From assembly GCF_943737015.1 (NCBI RefSeq), contig NZ_CALSFP010000001.1, forward strand, positions 248,001 through 312,000: 64,000 nt of DNA. The letters run 5' to 3'. Source of the stretch: Staphylococcus sp. Marseille-Q5304 (GTDB lineage: Bacteria > Bacillota > Bacilli > Staphylococcales > Staphylococcaceae). Within the stretch, counting starts at the first letter, position 1. Every line of letters begins with the position of its first letter. The notes under the pieces were generated by a model. It did no database searches and was not told the DNA's origin. It worked only from the letters and a program-made list of their open reading frames with translations. Both the position numbers and the translations under genes were made by a program. Below, piece after piece: positions 28,019 through 34,925 of the stretch.

Positions 28019-28645
28019 ATGAAAAAGTTATTTGTTACTCTGTGCTTTCTTTTGTCAATTATAGTCCTGAGTGGGTGTAACAATATTGACAATCTCCATA
28101 AAGAAGAAGAGACAACAAAAGATGGTAAAGTGAAAATTATTGAATATGGTGACTACAAATGTTCATATTGTAAAAAGGTAGAACAACATGTACTACCTAA
28201 GCTGAAAGAAAATGATATTGATAAAGATAAAGTAGATTATCAATTTGTTAATATTGCTATTTTAGGTGATGATGCACTCCTCGGTTCACGTGCAGGGCAT
28301 GCGGTTCAACAATATGCCCCAAAACAATACTTAGCATTTCAAAAACGCATGTTTGAACAACAACCTAAGTCTGAAAAAAATTGGATTACTAAAAAGTTAA
28401 TCGATAAACAAATCGACGCTCTAAAAATTGATAATCAGAAAAAAGCTAAGATTAAAGAGGCATACAAATCAAAACAAAGTTCTGCATGGAAAGTTGCAAA
28501 GAAGGATCAACAACAAGCTAAAAAAGATGGTGTAACGGTAGCCCCTACAGTTTATGTTGGTGGGGAAAAACTAGAGGATCCATATAAATATGCCAACTAT
28601 AAACGATTGATTGATAAACACACACAGAATGATAAGGACAATTAA
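28019..28645 (+). CDS. dsbA: DsbA-family thiol:disulfide oxidoreductase lipoprotein
   Basis: Extracellular membrane-anchored thioredoxin-fold oxidoreductase of 208 residues. The lipobox is LSGC. The active site is CSYC in GDYKCSYCKK (about residues 45-54). The helical insertion and the cis-proline in VAPTVYVGGEK are in the expected places. The whole protein aligns with remembered S. aureus DsbA (QYAPKQYLAFQKRMF, EDPYKYANYKRL), which has CPYC. The serine in place of proline should alter the redox potential. It probably introduces disulfides in secreted proteins. Terminator at 28717. Confidence 0.9.
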   Translation: MKKLFVTLCFLLSIIVLSGCNNIDNLHKEEETTKDGKVKIIEYGDYKCSYCKKVEQHVLPKLKENDIDKDKVDYQFVNIAILGDDALLGSRAGHAVQQYAPKQYLAFQKRMFEQQPKSEKNWITKKLIDKQIDALKIDNQKKAKIKEAYKSKQSSAWKVAKKDQQQAKKDGVTVAPTVYVGGEKLEDPYKYANYKRLIDKHTQNDKDN

Positions 28646-28716
28646 AGTTTATTGTGTTTTTTTGAAATAACATATAAGTATTGAGTAATAACAAAACGAA
28701 TTATTGATATAAGTAT

Positions 28717-28748
28717 AAGCCCCTCAAAGATTCTTTGAGGGGCTTAAT
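28717..28748 (+). terminator. Terminator after dsbA
   Basis: The perfect stem AAGCCCCTCAAAGA/TCTTTGAGGGGCTT has a tiny loop. The T-tract is weak. Confidence 0.75.
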
Positions 28749-28919
28749 GGTTGTTATTTATGTCCTGGATTTTTTAGTATTTATACATTTCTTAAATAAT
28801 AATGAAGTAATTAACACTCATTAGAACGGGTAGAGTGGTAATGAAAAACTTTATATTGTTAAATAGCACCTCATTTTTCCGAAGTACAACGTTTATTTTT
28901 AAGTAGTGAGTTTTCATGT

Positions 28920-28947
28920 TTGATATATTATATGTATTTGGTATAAT
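28920..28947 (+). promoter_or_regulatory. Strong sigma-A promoter of yceI
   Basis: TTGATA (28920-28925), 16 nt, then TATAAT (28942-28947) with an upstream TGG making it an extended -10. It lies about 30 nt before the AGGAGGT ribosome site. The rest of the 28646-28983 gap holds only the dsbA terminator. Confidence 0.7.
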
Positions 28948-28983
28948 GAATATATCGAAATGATTATTAGGAGGTAATGTAGG

Positions 28984-29499
28984 ATGGCAAAATTAAACTT
29001 TGATGCAGCACATTCAGCTGTTGAATTTTCAATTAAACACTTAGTAATTTCAAATGTAAAAGGTAGATTTAACGAATTTGAAGCAAAACCAGAAGGTGAC
29101 GTAGAAGATTTAAGCTCATTACAAGGTGAATTTATCATTAACGCAAAATCAATTGATACACGCGTAGAAGATCGTGATAATCACTTACGTGGCGAAGATT
29201 TCTTAAATGTTGAACAATACCCAGAAATCAAATTCGAAGTTACAAAAGCAGATGAAAAATCAGTAACTGGTAATTTAACAATTAAAGATGTAACAGAAGA
29301 AGAAACATTTGAACTAAATTATGAAGGTAAAAGTAAAAACCCAATGAACGGTGCAACAACAGTTGGTTATATCGTTAACGGTTCAATTAATAGAGAAAAA
29401 TATGGCATCACTTTCAACCAAAAACTTGAAACAGGTGGCGTAATGATCGGTAAAGACGTACACTTCCAAGTAAGCTTAGAATTTGCAGTAGAAGAATAA
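28984..29499 (+). CDS. YceI-family lipocalin-like protein
   Basis: Protein of 171 residues with the YceI eight-stranded beta-barrel pattern: FDAAHSAVEFSIKHLVISNVKGRF at the N-terminus, DNHLRGEDFLNVEQYPEIKFE in the middle, and VMIGKDVHFQVSLEF at the end. YceI proteins bind isoprenoid chains such as polyprenyl quinones. No signal peptide is present, so it is cytosolic here. A strong promoter, AGGAGGT ribosome site and terminator make it a well-expressed single gene. Confidence 0.92.
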   Translation: MAKLNFDAAHSAVEFSIKHLVISNVKGRFNEFEAKPEGDVEDLSSLQGEFIINAKSIDTRVEDRDNHLRGEDFLNVEQYPEIKFEVTKADEKSVTGNLTIKDVTEEETFELNYEGKSKNPMNGATTVGYIVNGSINREKYGITFNQKLETGGVMIGKDVHFQVSLEFAVEE

Positions 29500-29513
29500 T
29501 TCATTTTAAAAGA

Positions 29514-29555
29514 AACCAGCCATTTCATCAACTCAATGAAATGGCTGGTTTTTTT
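29514..29555 (+). terminator. Rho-independent terminator
   Basis: The perfect 15-bp stem AACCAGCCATTTCAT/ATGAAATGGCTGGTT is followed by TTTTTTT, after yceI and convergent with the HAAS gene. Confidence 0.93.
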
Positions 29556-29564
29556 ATGTGAAAT

Positions 29565-30332
29565 TTAATTTTTAGATCGTTTGTCTTTATAATATGCATA
29601 TATAGTATAGCCTATAAAAGCACAGTTAAAAATAATAAGTCCTATTAATGAAATAATAAGAAAATTAGTATTGGTATAATCTTTTCCAGTGACTAGCAAA
29701 CCGATAATTTCAGGTAGACAAAGTCCTATGAGAATCAGACCGAAAAATTTTTGTTTTTTAATAATAGTTATAATTACGGAGATAACTAATAATATGCTCC
29801 CCATTATAATGTTGGTAATAAAGCTTGGATTCCAAAAAGTAACAAGAGGATAGTGACGAGTTAACCATTCTAATCCAATGAATAGTAAGAAAGCTGTAAC
29901 TGACCATATACCAACTACAATATACGTTTTTTTATTATCTCCCCAACGTACAATCGCTTTTTTTAAAACAATTAAATCAAAAATAAATACTAATAGATAA
30001 CCAAAAGTAATATATAATATTAGACTTAAACTTAATGTGAAAGAGTTGTCTATCATACGTGGAATAATAAATATCAATATTAAGAATGTTGCTAAATAAT
30101 AGATGAATTTGCCTAAACCGGTGTCTCGACTCAGTTCTTCTGAGAAATTATCAGCGTATGCTTTGATAGGTGTATTGACTATACTAGAAACATCTTCATT
30201 GTTCGCTTCTGCTATCGCAAGATGATCGTGTAATTCATCTATAATTTCTTCAATTTCAGTTTCATTTTTACCTCTTAAGAGCAATTCGGCTTTCAGTTTT
30301 ATTAAAAAATTTTCAGCTTTGTCACTCAACAT
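29565..30332 (-). CDS. HAAS-domain membrane protein, PadR partner
   Basis: Protein of about 255 residues. A cytosolic HAAS/DUF1700-like helical domain (about 1-80: FLIKLKAELLLRGKNETEIEEIIDELHDHL) is followed by six or so membrane helices. Such genes commonly follow PadR regulators and are thought to sense or transmit membrane stress. It overlaps the padR gene, giving coupled translation. In-frame starts are GTG 30341, ATG 30335 and ATG 30332; the last has the best spacing (8 nt) from GAGGAG. The function is not established. Confidence 0.78.
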   Translation of the reverse strand: MLSDKAENFLIKLKAELLLRGKNETEIEEIIDELHDHLAIAEANNEDVSSIVNTPIKAYADNFSEELSRDTGLGKFIYYLATFLILIFIIPRMIDNSFTLSLSLILYITFGYLLVFIFDLIVLKKAIVRWGDNKKTYIVVGIWSVTAFLLFIGLEWLTRHYPLVTFWNPSFITNIIMGSILLVISVIITIIKKQKFFGLILIGLCLPEIIGLLVTGKDYTNTNFLIISLIGLIIFNCAFIGYTIYAYYKDKRSKN

Positions 30333-30660
30333 CATCAACACTCCTCATTAAATTATTCATACCGTGATTCAAATAGTTCCATTTATACTTAAATTTATTT
30401 AATTCTGCTAAACCAGAGTCAGTAATTGAATAGTATTTCCTTCTTGGACCACCACTGTCAGACTTCTTTGTTACTGAAGAGACGTAACCTTTCTTACTTA
30501 ACCTCAATAAAACTGGATAAATACTACCATCACTAATTTCTGGAAATTGTTGGGCCTTTAACTTATCTAAAATTTCATAACCATATGTTTCGTTTTGTGC
30601 GATTAAGCTTAAAATTGCGCCATCTAGCAAACCTTTCATCATTTGATCGGATATAGACAT
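30322..30660 (-). CDS. PadR-family transcriptional regulator
   Basis: Small winged-helix repressor of 112 residues. The PadR signature is clear: GLLDGAILSLIAQNETYGYEILDKL, then ISDGSIYPVLLRLSKKGYV (recognition helix and wing) and SGGPRRKYYSITDSG. It heads a two-gene operon with the HAAS membrane protein. Its own promoter is covered by a perfect palindrome (30676-30698), so autorepression is likely. AGAGGG lies 5 nt upstream of ATG 30660. Confidence 0.9.
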   Translation of the reverse strand: MSISDQMMKGLLDGAILSLIAQNETYGYEILDKLKAQQFPEISDGSIYPVLLRLSKKGYVSSVTKKSDSGGPRRKYYSITDSGLAELNKFKYKWNYLNHGMNNLMRSVDDVE

Positions 30661-30675
30661 CGTATCCCTCTTTTC

Positions 30676-30698
30676 ACTATCTTATATAGTAAGATAGT
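30676..30698 (-). promoter_or_regulatory. Perfect palindromic operator over padR promoter
   Basis: ACTATCTTA-TATAG-TAAGATAGT is a perfect 9-5-9 inverted repeat. On the minus strand a TTGACA -35 (complement of 30714-30719) lies 17 nt before TATCTT, which falls inside this palindrome. It probably binds the PadR product. Confidence 0.75.
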
Positions 30699-30718
30699 AT
30701 GGAAATAATCGTTTGTCA

Positions 30719-30741
30719 ACTACCTTATAATAAAAGATAGT
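30719..30741 (-). promoter_or_regulatory. Second, imperfect PadR-type operator
   Basis: ACTACCTTAT and AAAAGATAGT repeat the half-sites of the first operator with mismatches, directly upstream of the -35. Two adjacent sites suggest cooperative binding. Confidence 0.5.
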
Positions 30742-30833
30742 GCATTTTACGAAAGACGTTGTTTCTGACAAAAAAATATTGTATTGAAAGCTATGTAAAC
30801 GGGTAATGGTACTTAAAAAGGGGGCGATATGAC

Positions 30834-31430
30834 ATGACGACAGCATTACCAAATATTGGAAAGCCTGCTAAAAATGCTTTAGATAATTTAGGAGTAACTA
30901 CATTAGAAGAGGTCGCCGAATATGAACGTTTGGCATTATTAGATACGCATGGGGTAGGGCCTAAAGCAATAGAGAGATTGCAAACTGCATTAAAAGAAAT
31001 TGGATTAAACTTTAAACACGAAGCCATTACTAACCTACCATTTGAATTCGAAGGAGATTTAAATTGCGATAATGCCCCGAAACGACGTAGGATGATTGAT
31101 TTTATCATCGGGACTGCAACGATTGATGATGCATTATTGAAAAAGATAGCCGACGACAATATGGTTTGGGAAATAGCTGGCTATAATCAAGAAACATATA
31201 GTTTGGAAGATTTCATTAGCGAGCTCAATGAACATAAAACAGCCATCACTTCTATTGAAGTCAAACATAATATCTCTCATGGTAAAATGGGATCAGTGGA
31301 TGGTAAACAAATAACTAAAGATGGTACCATTACACATTTTGCCGACTTTTTTGAATTTGAAAGTCATAAGAAAGATGCAAAAATTAAAAAAGTGACATCA
31401 TATGTCATTATGGAAGAAGAGGATGATTAA
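30834..31430 (+). CDS. HhH-domain protein fused to NTF2/SnoaL-like domain
   Basis: Protein of 198 residues. Residues 1-62 read as a helix-hairpin-helix module of the type seen in the RNA polymerase alpha C-terminal domain or in nucleases (NLGVTTLEEVAEYERLALLD, THGVGPKAIERLQTAL). Residues about 85-195 look like a SnoaL/NTF2-like cone fold (MIDFIIGTATIDDALLKKIADD through TSYVIMEE). The function is unknown. It ends in TAA directly followed by the ATG of the next gene, so the two are coupled. GGGGGCG precedes the ATG. Confidence 0.68.
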   Translation: MTTALPNIGKPAKNALDNLGVTTLEEVAEYERLALLDTHGVGPKAIERLQTALKEIGLNFKHEAITNLPFEFEGDLNCDNAPKRRRMIDFIIGTATIDDALLKKIADDNMVWEIAGYNQETYSLEDFISELNEHKTAITSIEVKHNISHGKMGSVDGKQITKDGTITHFADFFEFESHKKDAKIKKVTSYVIMEEEDD

Positions 31431-31913
31431 ATGGCTTTAAGAGTAGAAGAAAATAAAATTATTTTCACTAGAAAGTTTAATACGACAAAAGAGAATATAT
31501 TTAAAGCTTATACAGAGCAGGATTTATTTGAAAAATGGTTCCATCCAGAAGGGGCAACATTAGAAGTATTCGAATTTAATGTCGAAACAGGTGGAAAAGC
31601 ATTTTTTGCTATCAAAGCACCTGAGGCAACAAGTTATACAGTTGCACAATATAAACGTGTTGAAGCACCTCATTTAATTGATTACTATGATTATTTTGCT
31701 GACGAACAAGGCAATATAGATCAAAATATGGACGGTATGCACAATACGATTCGTCTTATAGGGCATGAAGATAACTCCTCGACAGTTGAATCAGTAGCTG
31801 AATTACCAGATGCGGAAGCCGCTCAAAAATTATTAGATATGGGCGTGGAAGCTGGAATGAATAGCACATTTGATAATTTAGAAAAGTTAGTTCAAAAAGA
31901 ATTTAATAAATAA
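31431..31913 (+). CDS. SRPBCC/AHSA1-family protein
   Basis: Protein of 160 residues with the START-like SRPBCC (AHSA1) fold: TRKFNTTKENIFKAYTEQDLFEKWFHPEG at residues 13-42, then a glycine turn in FNVETGGKAFFAIKAPE, and the long C-terminal helix AQKLLDMGVEAGMNSTFDNLEKLV. The domain binds hydrophobic ligands or acts on client proteins. Its ATG abuts the stop of the HhH protein, indicating one two-gene operon. No specific ligand is apparent. Confidence 0.85.
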   Translation: MALRVEENKIIFTRKFNTTKENIFKAYTEQDLFEKWFHPEGATLEVFEFNVETGGKAFFAIKAPEATSYTVAQYKRVEAPHLIDYYDYFADEQGNIDQNMDGMHNTIRLIGHEDNSSTVESVAELPDAEAAQKLLDMGVEAGMNSTFDNLEKLVQKEFNK

Positions 31914-31917
31914 AAAA

Positions 31918-32079
31918 GGGAGTGAGACAGAAATCGAATTTTCTAATAGAGATTTCGTAGTCCCACCCCGGCAAGGGTGACTAGGATTGAAAAAGCTTGT
32001 TCTAAGCGCATTTTCAATTCAGACATCTACTGCCAAATTGATAAAGAGTCTAGACACCTATTTTTGTCTCAGACTCTTT
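31918..32079 (+). repeat. Dispersed ~165-bp intergenic repeat, copy A
   Basis: It shares blocks CGAATTTTCTAATAGAGATT, AGTCCCACCCCGGCAAGG, CTAGGATTGAAAAAGCTT and GCGCATTTTCAATTCAGACA with copies at 33471 and 42852. It ends in a hairpin AAGAGTCTAGACA/TGTCTCAGACTCTT. It sits between convergent genes and probably acts as their terminator. The 3' edge reaches the stop codon of the next gene. Confidence 0.85.
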
Positions 32080-32434
32080 ATTCTTTAGTTAATAATTTAA
32101 TGCCTTTAGCAATATTTTTAATAAATAAAATGAGTGCGATGATACCGAATATTACTAACACGATAATGGCACCAGTTTGCATCATTTCTGGATTATCAAA
32201 AGGTTTATCAGGAATTTCTGAATAGAATATGTCAGCTCCCTTTGCAATAAAGAACATAATCCATAGAACAATCTGGTTAAAGAAAGCTTGCTTTCCATGT
32301 TGTGCCGATTGTTTTTTAGAAATAATCCAGACAAGTAATGGAAAAATCACTGGCGCGAATAATATACTAAAATAACTTAGTGCTGATAATACGTTATCGT
32401 TATTATTTCTATTTTCGATGTGTAACACCTCCAA
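32078..32434 (-). CDS. DUF4870-type membrane protein with non-standard start
   Basis: Small membrane protein of about 113-118 residues with three hydrophobic segments and the DUF4870 pattern (LSYFSILFAPVIFPLLVWI, then AQHGKQAFFNQIVLW). No in-frame ATG occurs at the 5' end. TTG 32434 and GTG 32428 lie inside or before the GGAGGTG ribosome site. An ATC at 32417-32419 sits exactly 6 nt after it, where a start would be expected. It may use ATC, or the gene may be impaired. The function is unknown. Confidence 0.7.
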   Translation of the reverse strand: MEVLHIENRNNNDNVLSALSYFSILFAPVIFPLLVWIISKKQSAQHGKQAFFNQIVLWIMFFIAKGADIFYSEIPDKPFDNPEMMQTGAIIVLVIFGIIALILFIKNIAKGIKLLTKE

Positions 32435-32544
32435 TTACTATTCAAACATACGTTAAATAAAAATGATATCTACCTTACAGTTTTGTTAGATAAGTATGAA
32501 TAAAATGATTATTTGAGAAGCGGGTGCGTGTAAGTATTTAATAA

Positions 32545-32600
32545 TGATATAATAATATAGTCGCCTTAACTTCCATAGGCGAACCTGACTATGGAAGGAG
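32545..32600 (+). promoter_or_regulatory. Fst toxin promoter and structured leader
   Basis: TGATATAAT (32545-32553) is an extended -10. Downstream, CTTCCATAG (32570-32578) pairs with CTATGGAAG (32589-32597) right next to the ribosome site. TCGCCT/AGGCGA (32561-32566, 32577-32582) offers a competing hairpin. This resembles the translation-blocking leader of par RNA I. Confidence 0.65.
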
Positions 32601-32624
32601 GTGAATTCATGAATCTCATCTTTG
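32600..32624 (+). repeat. par direct repeat a, over the toxin start codon
   Basis: ATTCATGAATCTCATCTTTG, preceded by GGTGA, matches 32757-32780 with one substitution and one indel. In par loci these paired repeats are where toxin mRNA and antitoxin RNA interact. Confidence 0.7.
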
Positions 32625-32701
32625 TGAGTATTATTGCACCCATCATCTCTGGGTGTATTGTTGCGATGTTCACGTTTTGGCTAAACAATCGTAACAGATA
32701 G
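32609..32701 (+). CDS. Fst-family type I toxin
   Basis: A 30-residue peptide too short for routine ORF calls: it starts MNLIFVSIIAPIISG, has one membrane helix through FTFWL, and ends in the polar tail NNRNR. This is the hallmark of Fst/Par toxins from Gram-positive type I toxin-antitoxin loci. AAGGAGGTG precedes the ATG. The leader hairpin, flanking direct repeats and shared terminator match the par layout. Excess peptide would insert in the membrane and stop growth. Identification is by motif and layout. Confidence 0.85.
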   Translation: MNLIFVSIIAPIISGCIVAMFTFWLNNRNR

Positions 32702-32722
32702 GCGACATGAGCCTCACCGTAA

Positions 32723-32756
32723 AAACCCCCAATCTATGACCGTAGATTGGGGGTTT
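32723..32756. terminator. Shared bidirectional terminator of the par locus
   Basis: The perfect 14-bp stem AAACCCCCAATCTA/TAGATTGGGGGTTT lies between the convergent toxin and antitoxin transcripts, with the better T-run on the minus strand. Confidence 0.85.
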
Positions 32757-32780
32757 GGTGATTCATGAATCTTATCTTTG
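32757..32780 (+). repeat. par direct repeat b, in the antitoxin 5' end
   Basis: ATTCATGAATCTTATCTTTG, preceded by GGTG, is the second copy of the repeat at 32600-32624. Confidence 0.7.
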
Positions 32781-32923
32781 TTAACTAGATTATAACATGA
32801 GGTTATATAAAAAAGCAAAACACAATAATTGACTGAAAGTCTGTGAAAGGCGTAATGTGTCCATATAATTATATTATTCTAATGTCGCTTATAGAGTAAA
32901 GTAGCTTAAAAGGATGTGAAAAA

Positions 32924-33460
32924 ATGTCAGATTACAATATTAGAATTGCTGATACTTCAGATGCTGAAGAAATTCAAGCAATAATGTATGATGCGTTTAC
33001 ACCACTTAGAGATTTAGGGATAGATTGGCCATCAGTAAATGCTTCAGTATCAGATGTTAAGAAGAATATTATTGATAATACTACATTTGTGTTAGAAATC
33101 GAGGGGGAAATCATATCGACAATTACAGTGCGTTACCCTTGGGGAGGGAAAAGACGAATTAGTATTTATCCCTTTGTGTGGTGGTTTGCAACGAAACCAT
33201 CATATGACGGTCAAGGGATAGGAAGTTATTTATTGAAATATGTAGAAGAAACGTTTTTACGAGATACACTTAAAGCAGCAGCTGTCACACTTGGCACATC
33301 AGCACGCAAGCATCCATGGTTACTCGATATATATAAGAAACGTGGCTATGAAATTTACGCTGAACATGAAAGTGAAGATGGTGATTTAGGCGTTATTATG
33401 AGAAAGGTATTAATTCCAGAGAAGTTCGATGAATCTATTTTAGGACCTCCACCATTTTAA
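32924..33460 (+). CDS. GNAT-family N-acetyltransferase
   Basis: Acetyltransferase of 178 residues. The acetyl-CoA motif YDGQGIGSYLLKYVEE (about 101-116) has the canonical Q-G-x-G-x. The C-terminal strand-turn region is HPWLLDIYKKRGYEIYAEHE. AAAAGGATG precedes ATG 32924. It stands between the par locus and repeat copy B. The substrate is unknown. Confidence 0.88.
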   Translation: MSDYNIRIADTSDAEEIQAIMYDAFTPLRDLGIDWPSVNASVSDVKKNIIDNTTFVLEIEGEIISTITVRYPWGGKRRISIYPFVWWFATKPSYDGQGIGSYLLKYVEETFLRDTLKAAAVTLGTSARKHPWLLDIYKKRGYEIYAEHESEDGDLGVIMRKVLIPEKFDESILGPPPF

Positions 33461-33470
33461 TATAAAAAAC

Positions 33471-33633
33471 GGGGAGCGGAACAGCAATCGAATTTACTAA
33501 TAAAGATTTCTTAGTCCCACCCCGGAAGGATGACTAGGATTGAAAAAAGCTTGATATAAACGCATTTTCAATTCAGTCATATACTGCATAGTTTAAAAAG
33601 AGTCTGAGACATCTTTCTTTGTCTCAGACTCTC
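33471..33633 (+). repeat. Dispersed ~165-bp intergenic repeat, copy B
   Basis: Same block order as copies A and C but more diverged (GAATTTACTAATAAAGATT, AGTCCCACCCCGGAAGG, GATATAAACGCATTTTCAA). It ends in a strong hairpin AAGAGTCTGAGACA/TGTCTCAGACTCT between the convergent GNAT and hsp20 genes. Confidence 0.85.
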
Positions 33634-33643
33634 TTTCTTTGTA

Positions 33644-34078
33644 TTAGTCAATTTGAATATTTGATACAGGTTGTTCTGCTTTAGGTTTTTTAGGTAATGT
33701 GATTTCAAGAATTCCATTAGTATAAGAAGCTTTAATAGCTTGTTCATCAATATTTTCAAAAGAAAATTGACGTTTCATATCGTTGAAACTACGTTCTTGA
33801 TGAATAATACGTCCATTATCATCTTGTTCAGTTGTTTGCGTTGTTTGTTTTGCTTCAAGTGTTAGTAAATTATTTTCGAATTGTAATGAAATGTCGTCTT
33901 TGTTAAATCCTGGAAGTTCTGATTGTAAAATATAAGCACCTTCAGTTTCCTTTACATCAGTCTTAATCATGTTGTTTCCAGGGAATTGTTCGAAAAATGT
34001 ACGTCCGAAATCTTTAATTAAGTTGCTAGGGTTCATGTCTGAAATTGAATTGTTGAATGGTTTAGATTCAAAAGCCAT
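33644..34078 (-). CDS. Small heat-shock protein, Hsp20/alpha-crystallin family
   Basis: Chaperone of 144 residues that holds unfolding proteins. It has a variable N-terminal arm, the alpha-crystallin domain (about 40-130: DVKETEGAYILQSELPGFNKDDI, RSFNDMKRQFSF, SYTNGILEITLPKK) and a C-terminal tail. AAGGAG lies 8 nt from ATG 34078; the frame opens at 34087. A CtsR-type operator overlaps the promoter about 200 nt upstream, so heat induction is expected. Confidence 0.92.
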   Translation of the reverse strand: MAFESKPFNNSISDMNPSNLIKDFGRTFFEQFPGNNMIKTDVKETEGAYILQSELPGFNKDDISLQFENNLLTLEAKQTTQTTEQDDNGRIIHQERSFNDMKRQFSFENIDEQAIKASYTNGILEITLPKKPKAEQPVSNIQID

Positions 34079-34239
34079 ACATATCACTCCTTAATTTGTT
34101 TATTAAAATAAAACAATCGTTATTTGCAATTGAGCTTGTGATATAGGTAATGTAACAGTTAATATCACATTTGTCATTTATACAGTCATATTGTGTCAGT
34201 CATTATTGAATAAATAACTATAACTAGCCTTTATTCATA

Positions 34240-34300
34240 GTTGAAAAAAAAATCTTACAAGTTCATTGTAAGACAATAGTCAAAGAAAGTCAAAGTCAAA
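34240..34300 (-). promoter_or_regulatory. hsp20 promoter with overlapping CtsR heptads
   Basis: AGTCAAA-GAA-AGTCAAA at 34278-34294 matches the CtsR consensus (A/G)GTCAAANAN(A/G)GTCAAA, and a third GTCAAA follows. On the minus strand TTGACT, 17 nt, TACAAT forms the promoter within these heptads. A palindrome TCTTACAA-GTTCA-TTGTAAGA (34252-34272) lies at the start of transcription. Confidence 0.75.
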
Positions 34301-34329
34301 ACATTGGTAAATAAAATTTTATAGGAGTA

Positions 34330-34461
34330 GAGTGTAATAATGCTTAATTGAATACGAAAAATAAAAATGGAATAAGGAGGGGTATGGGGGAATAGAGGTA
34401 CGAAAAAGTATTAATTGAACGCGGATAGAGATCAATATGACTTTTTAATACCTCGTTTATA
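34330..34461 (-). ncRNA. Candidate sarZ 3'-end RNA with C-rich motif
   Basis: Downstream of the sarZ stop the minus strand forms a hairpin. GAGGTA (complement of 34449-34454) pairs with TACCTC (complement of 34395-34400), with further A/T pairs. It is followed by a C-rich tract containing TTCCCCCATACCCCTCC. Such UCCC/CCCC motifs occur in staphylococcal regulatory RNAs that pair with ribosome sites. No ORF is present. This is inference only. Confidence 0.3.
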
Positions 34462-34902
34462 TTAAATATTGTCAGTAAAATGATTGTTTACAAATTTCTG
34501 TAGTGATTCTTTGAGTTCAATTGCCTCATCGATGTTCATATCTAAATCACCGAAAACCTTTTTGGATATATCTAATAACGGGTCTTTTATAGAAACCCCT
34601 TTTTCTGTTAATGAAATCTTTAAACTACGTTCATCTTCGAGCTCTCTTGTACGTGTCACATAACCTTTTTTCTCAAGCTTTTTGAGTAATGGTGTTAACG
34701 TACCAGAATCTAAAAATACACATTTACCTAGTGTTTTAATATTAATTTTCTCGTCTGATTCAATAGCAAGTAGCACTATATATCCCGTGTAAGTTAGATC
34801 GTACTCCTTTAAATATGAAGTATACTTCTTTATTACTTCTTTTGAAGAAACATAAAATAGAAAACATAGTTGTCGCTCTAAATAACTATCTTTTTTCTCC
34901 AT
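34462..34902 (-). CDS. sarZ: MarR/SarZ global regulator
   Basis: Winged-helix regulator of 146 residues. It is very close to remembered S. aureus Sar[23 protein letters not shown] at the start, the helix-turn-helix [24 protein letters not shown], and the wing [19 protein letters not shown]. Cys13 is the single redox-sensing cysteine of the MgrA/SarZ group; here a second cysteine (LGKCVFL) is also visible. SarZ controls virulence and oxidative-stress genes. AAAAGGGG precedes the ATG. Confidence 0.9.
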   Translation of the reverse strand: MEKKDSYLERQLCFLFYVSSKEVIKKYTSYLKEYDLTYTGYIVLLAIESDEKINIKTLGKCVFLDSGTLTPLLKKLEKKGYVTRTRELEDERSLKISLTEKGVSIKDPLLDISKKVFGDLDMNIDEAIELKESLQKFVNNHFTDNI

Positions 34903-34925
34903 TAAATCACCCCTTTTGAAAACTA

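Larger units (their letters stand above)
32720..32783 (-). ncRNA. Predicted Fst antitoxin RNA (RNA II-like)
   Basis: A minus-strand TATAAT (complement of 32789-32794) with TTGCTT about 18 nt upstream would start an RNA near 32783. It runs through the direct repeat at 32757-32780 and stops at the strong hairpin 32723-32756 with TTTTT. About 64 nt is the expected size. The repeat can pair with the toxin mRNA copy at its start codon. Confidence 0.65.

Noticed and set aside
28841..28906. Short ATG frame (about 21 codons) upstream of yceI
   Set aside because: No good ribosome site and it precedes the strong yceI promoter.
34370..34400. AAGGAGGGGTATGGGGGAATAG considered as a ribosome site with a start codon
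   Set aside because: The frame stops after three codons; the purine richness reflects the C-rich tract on the opposite strand.
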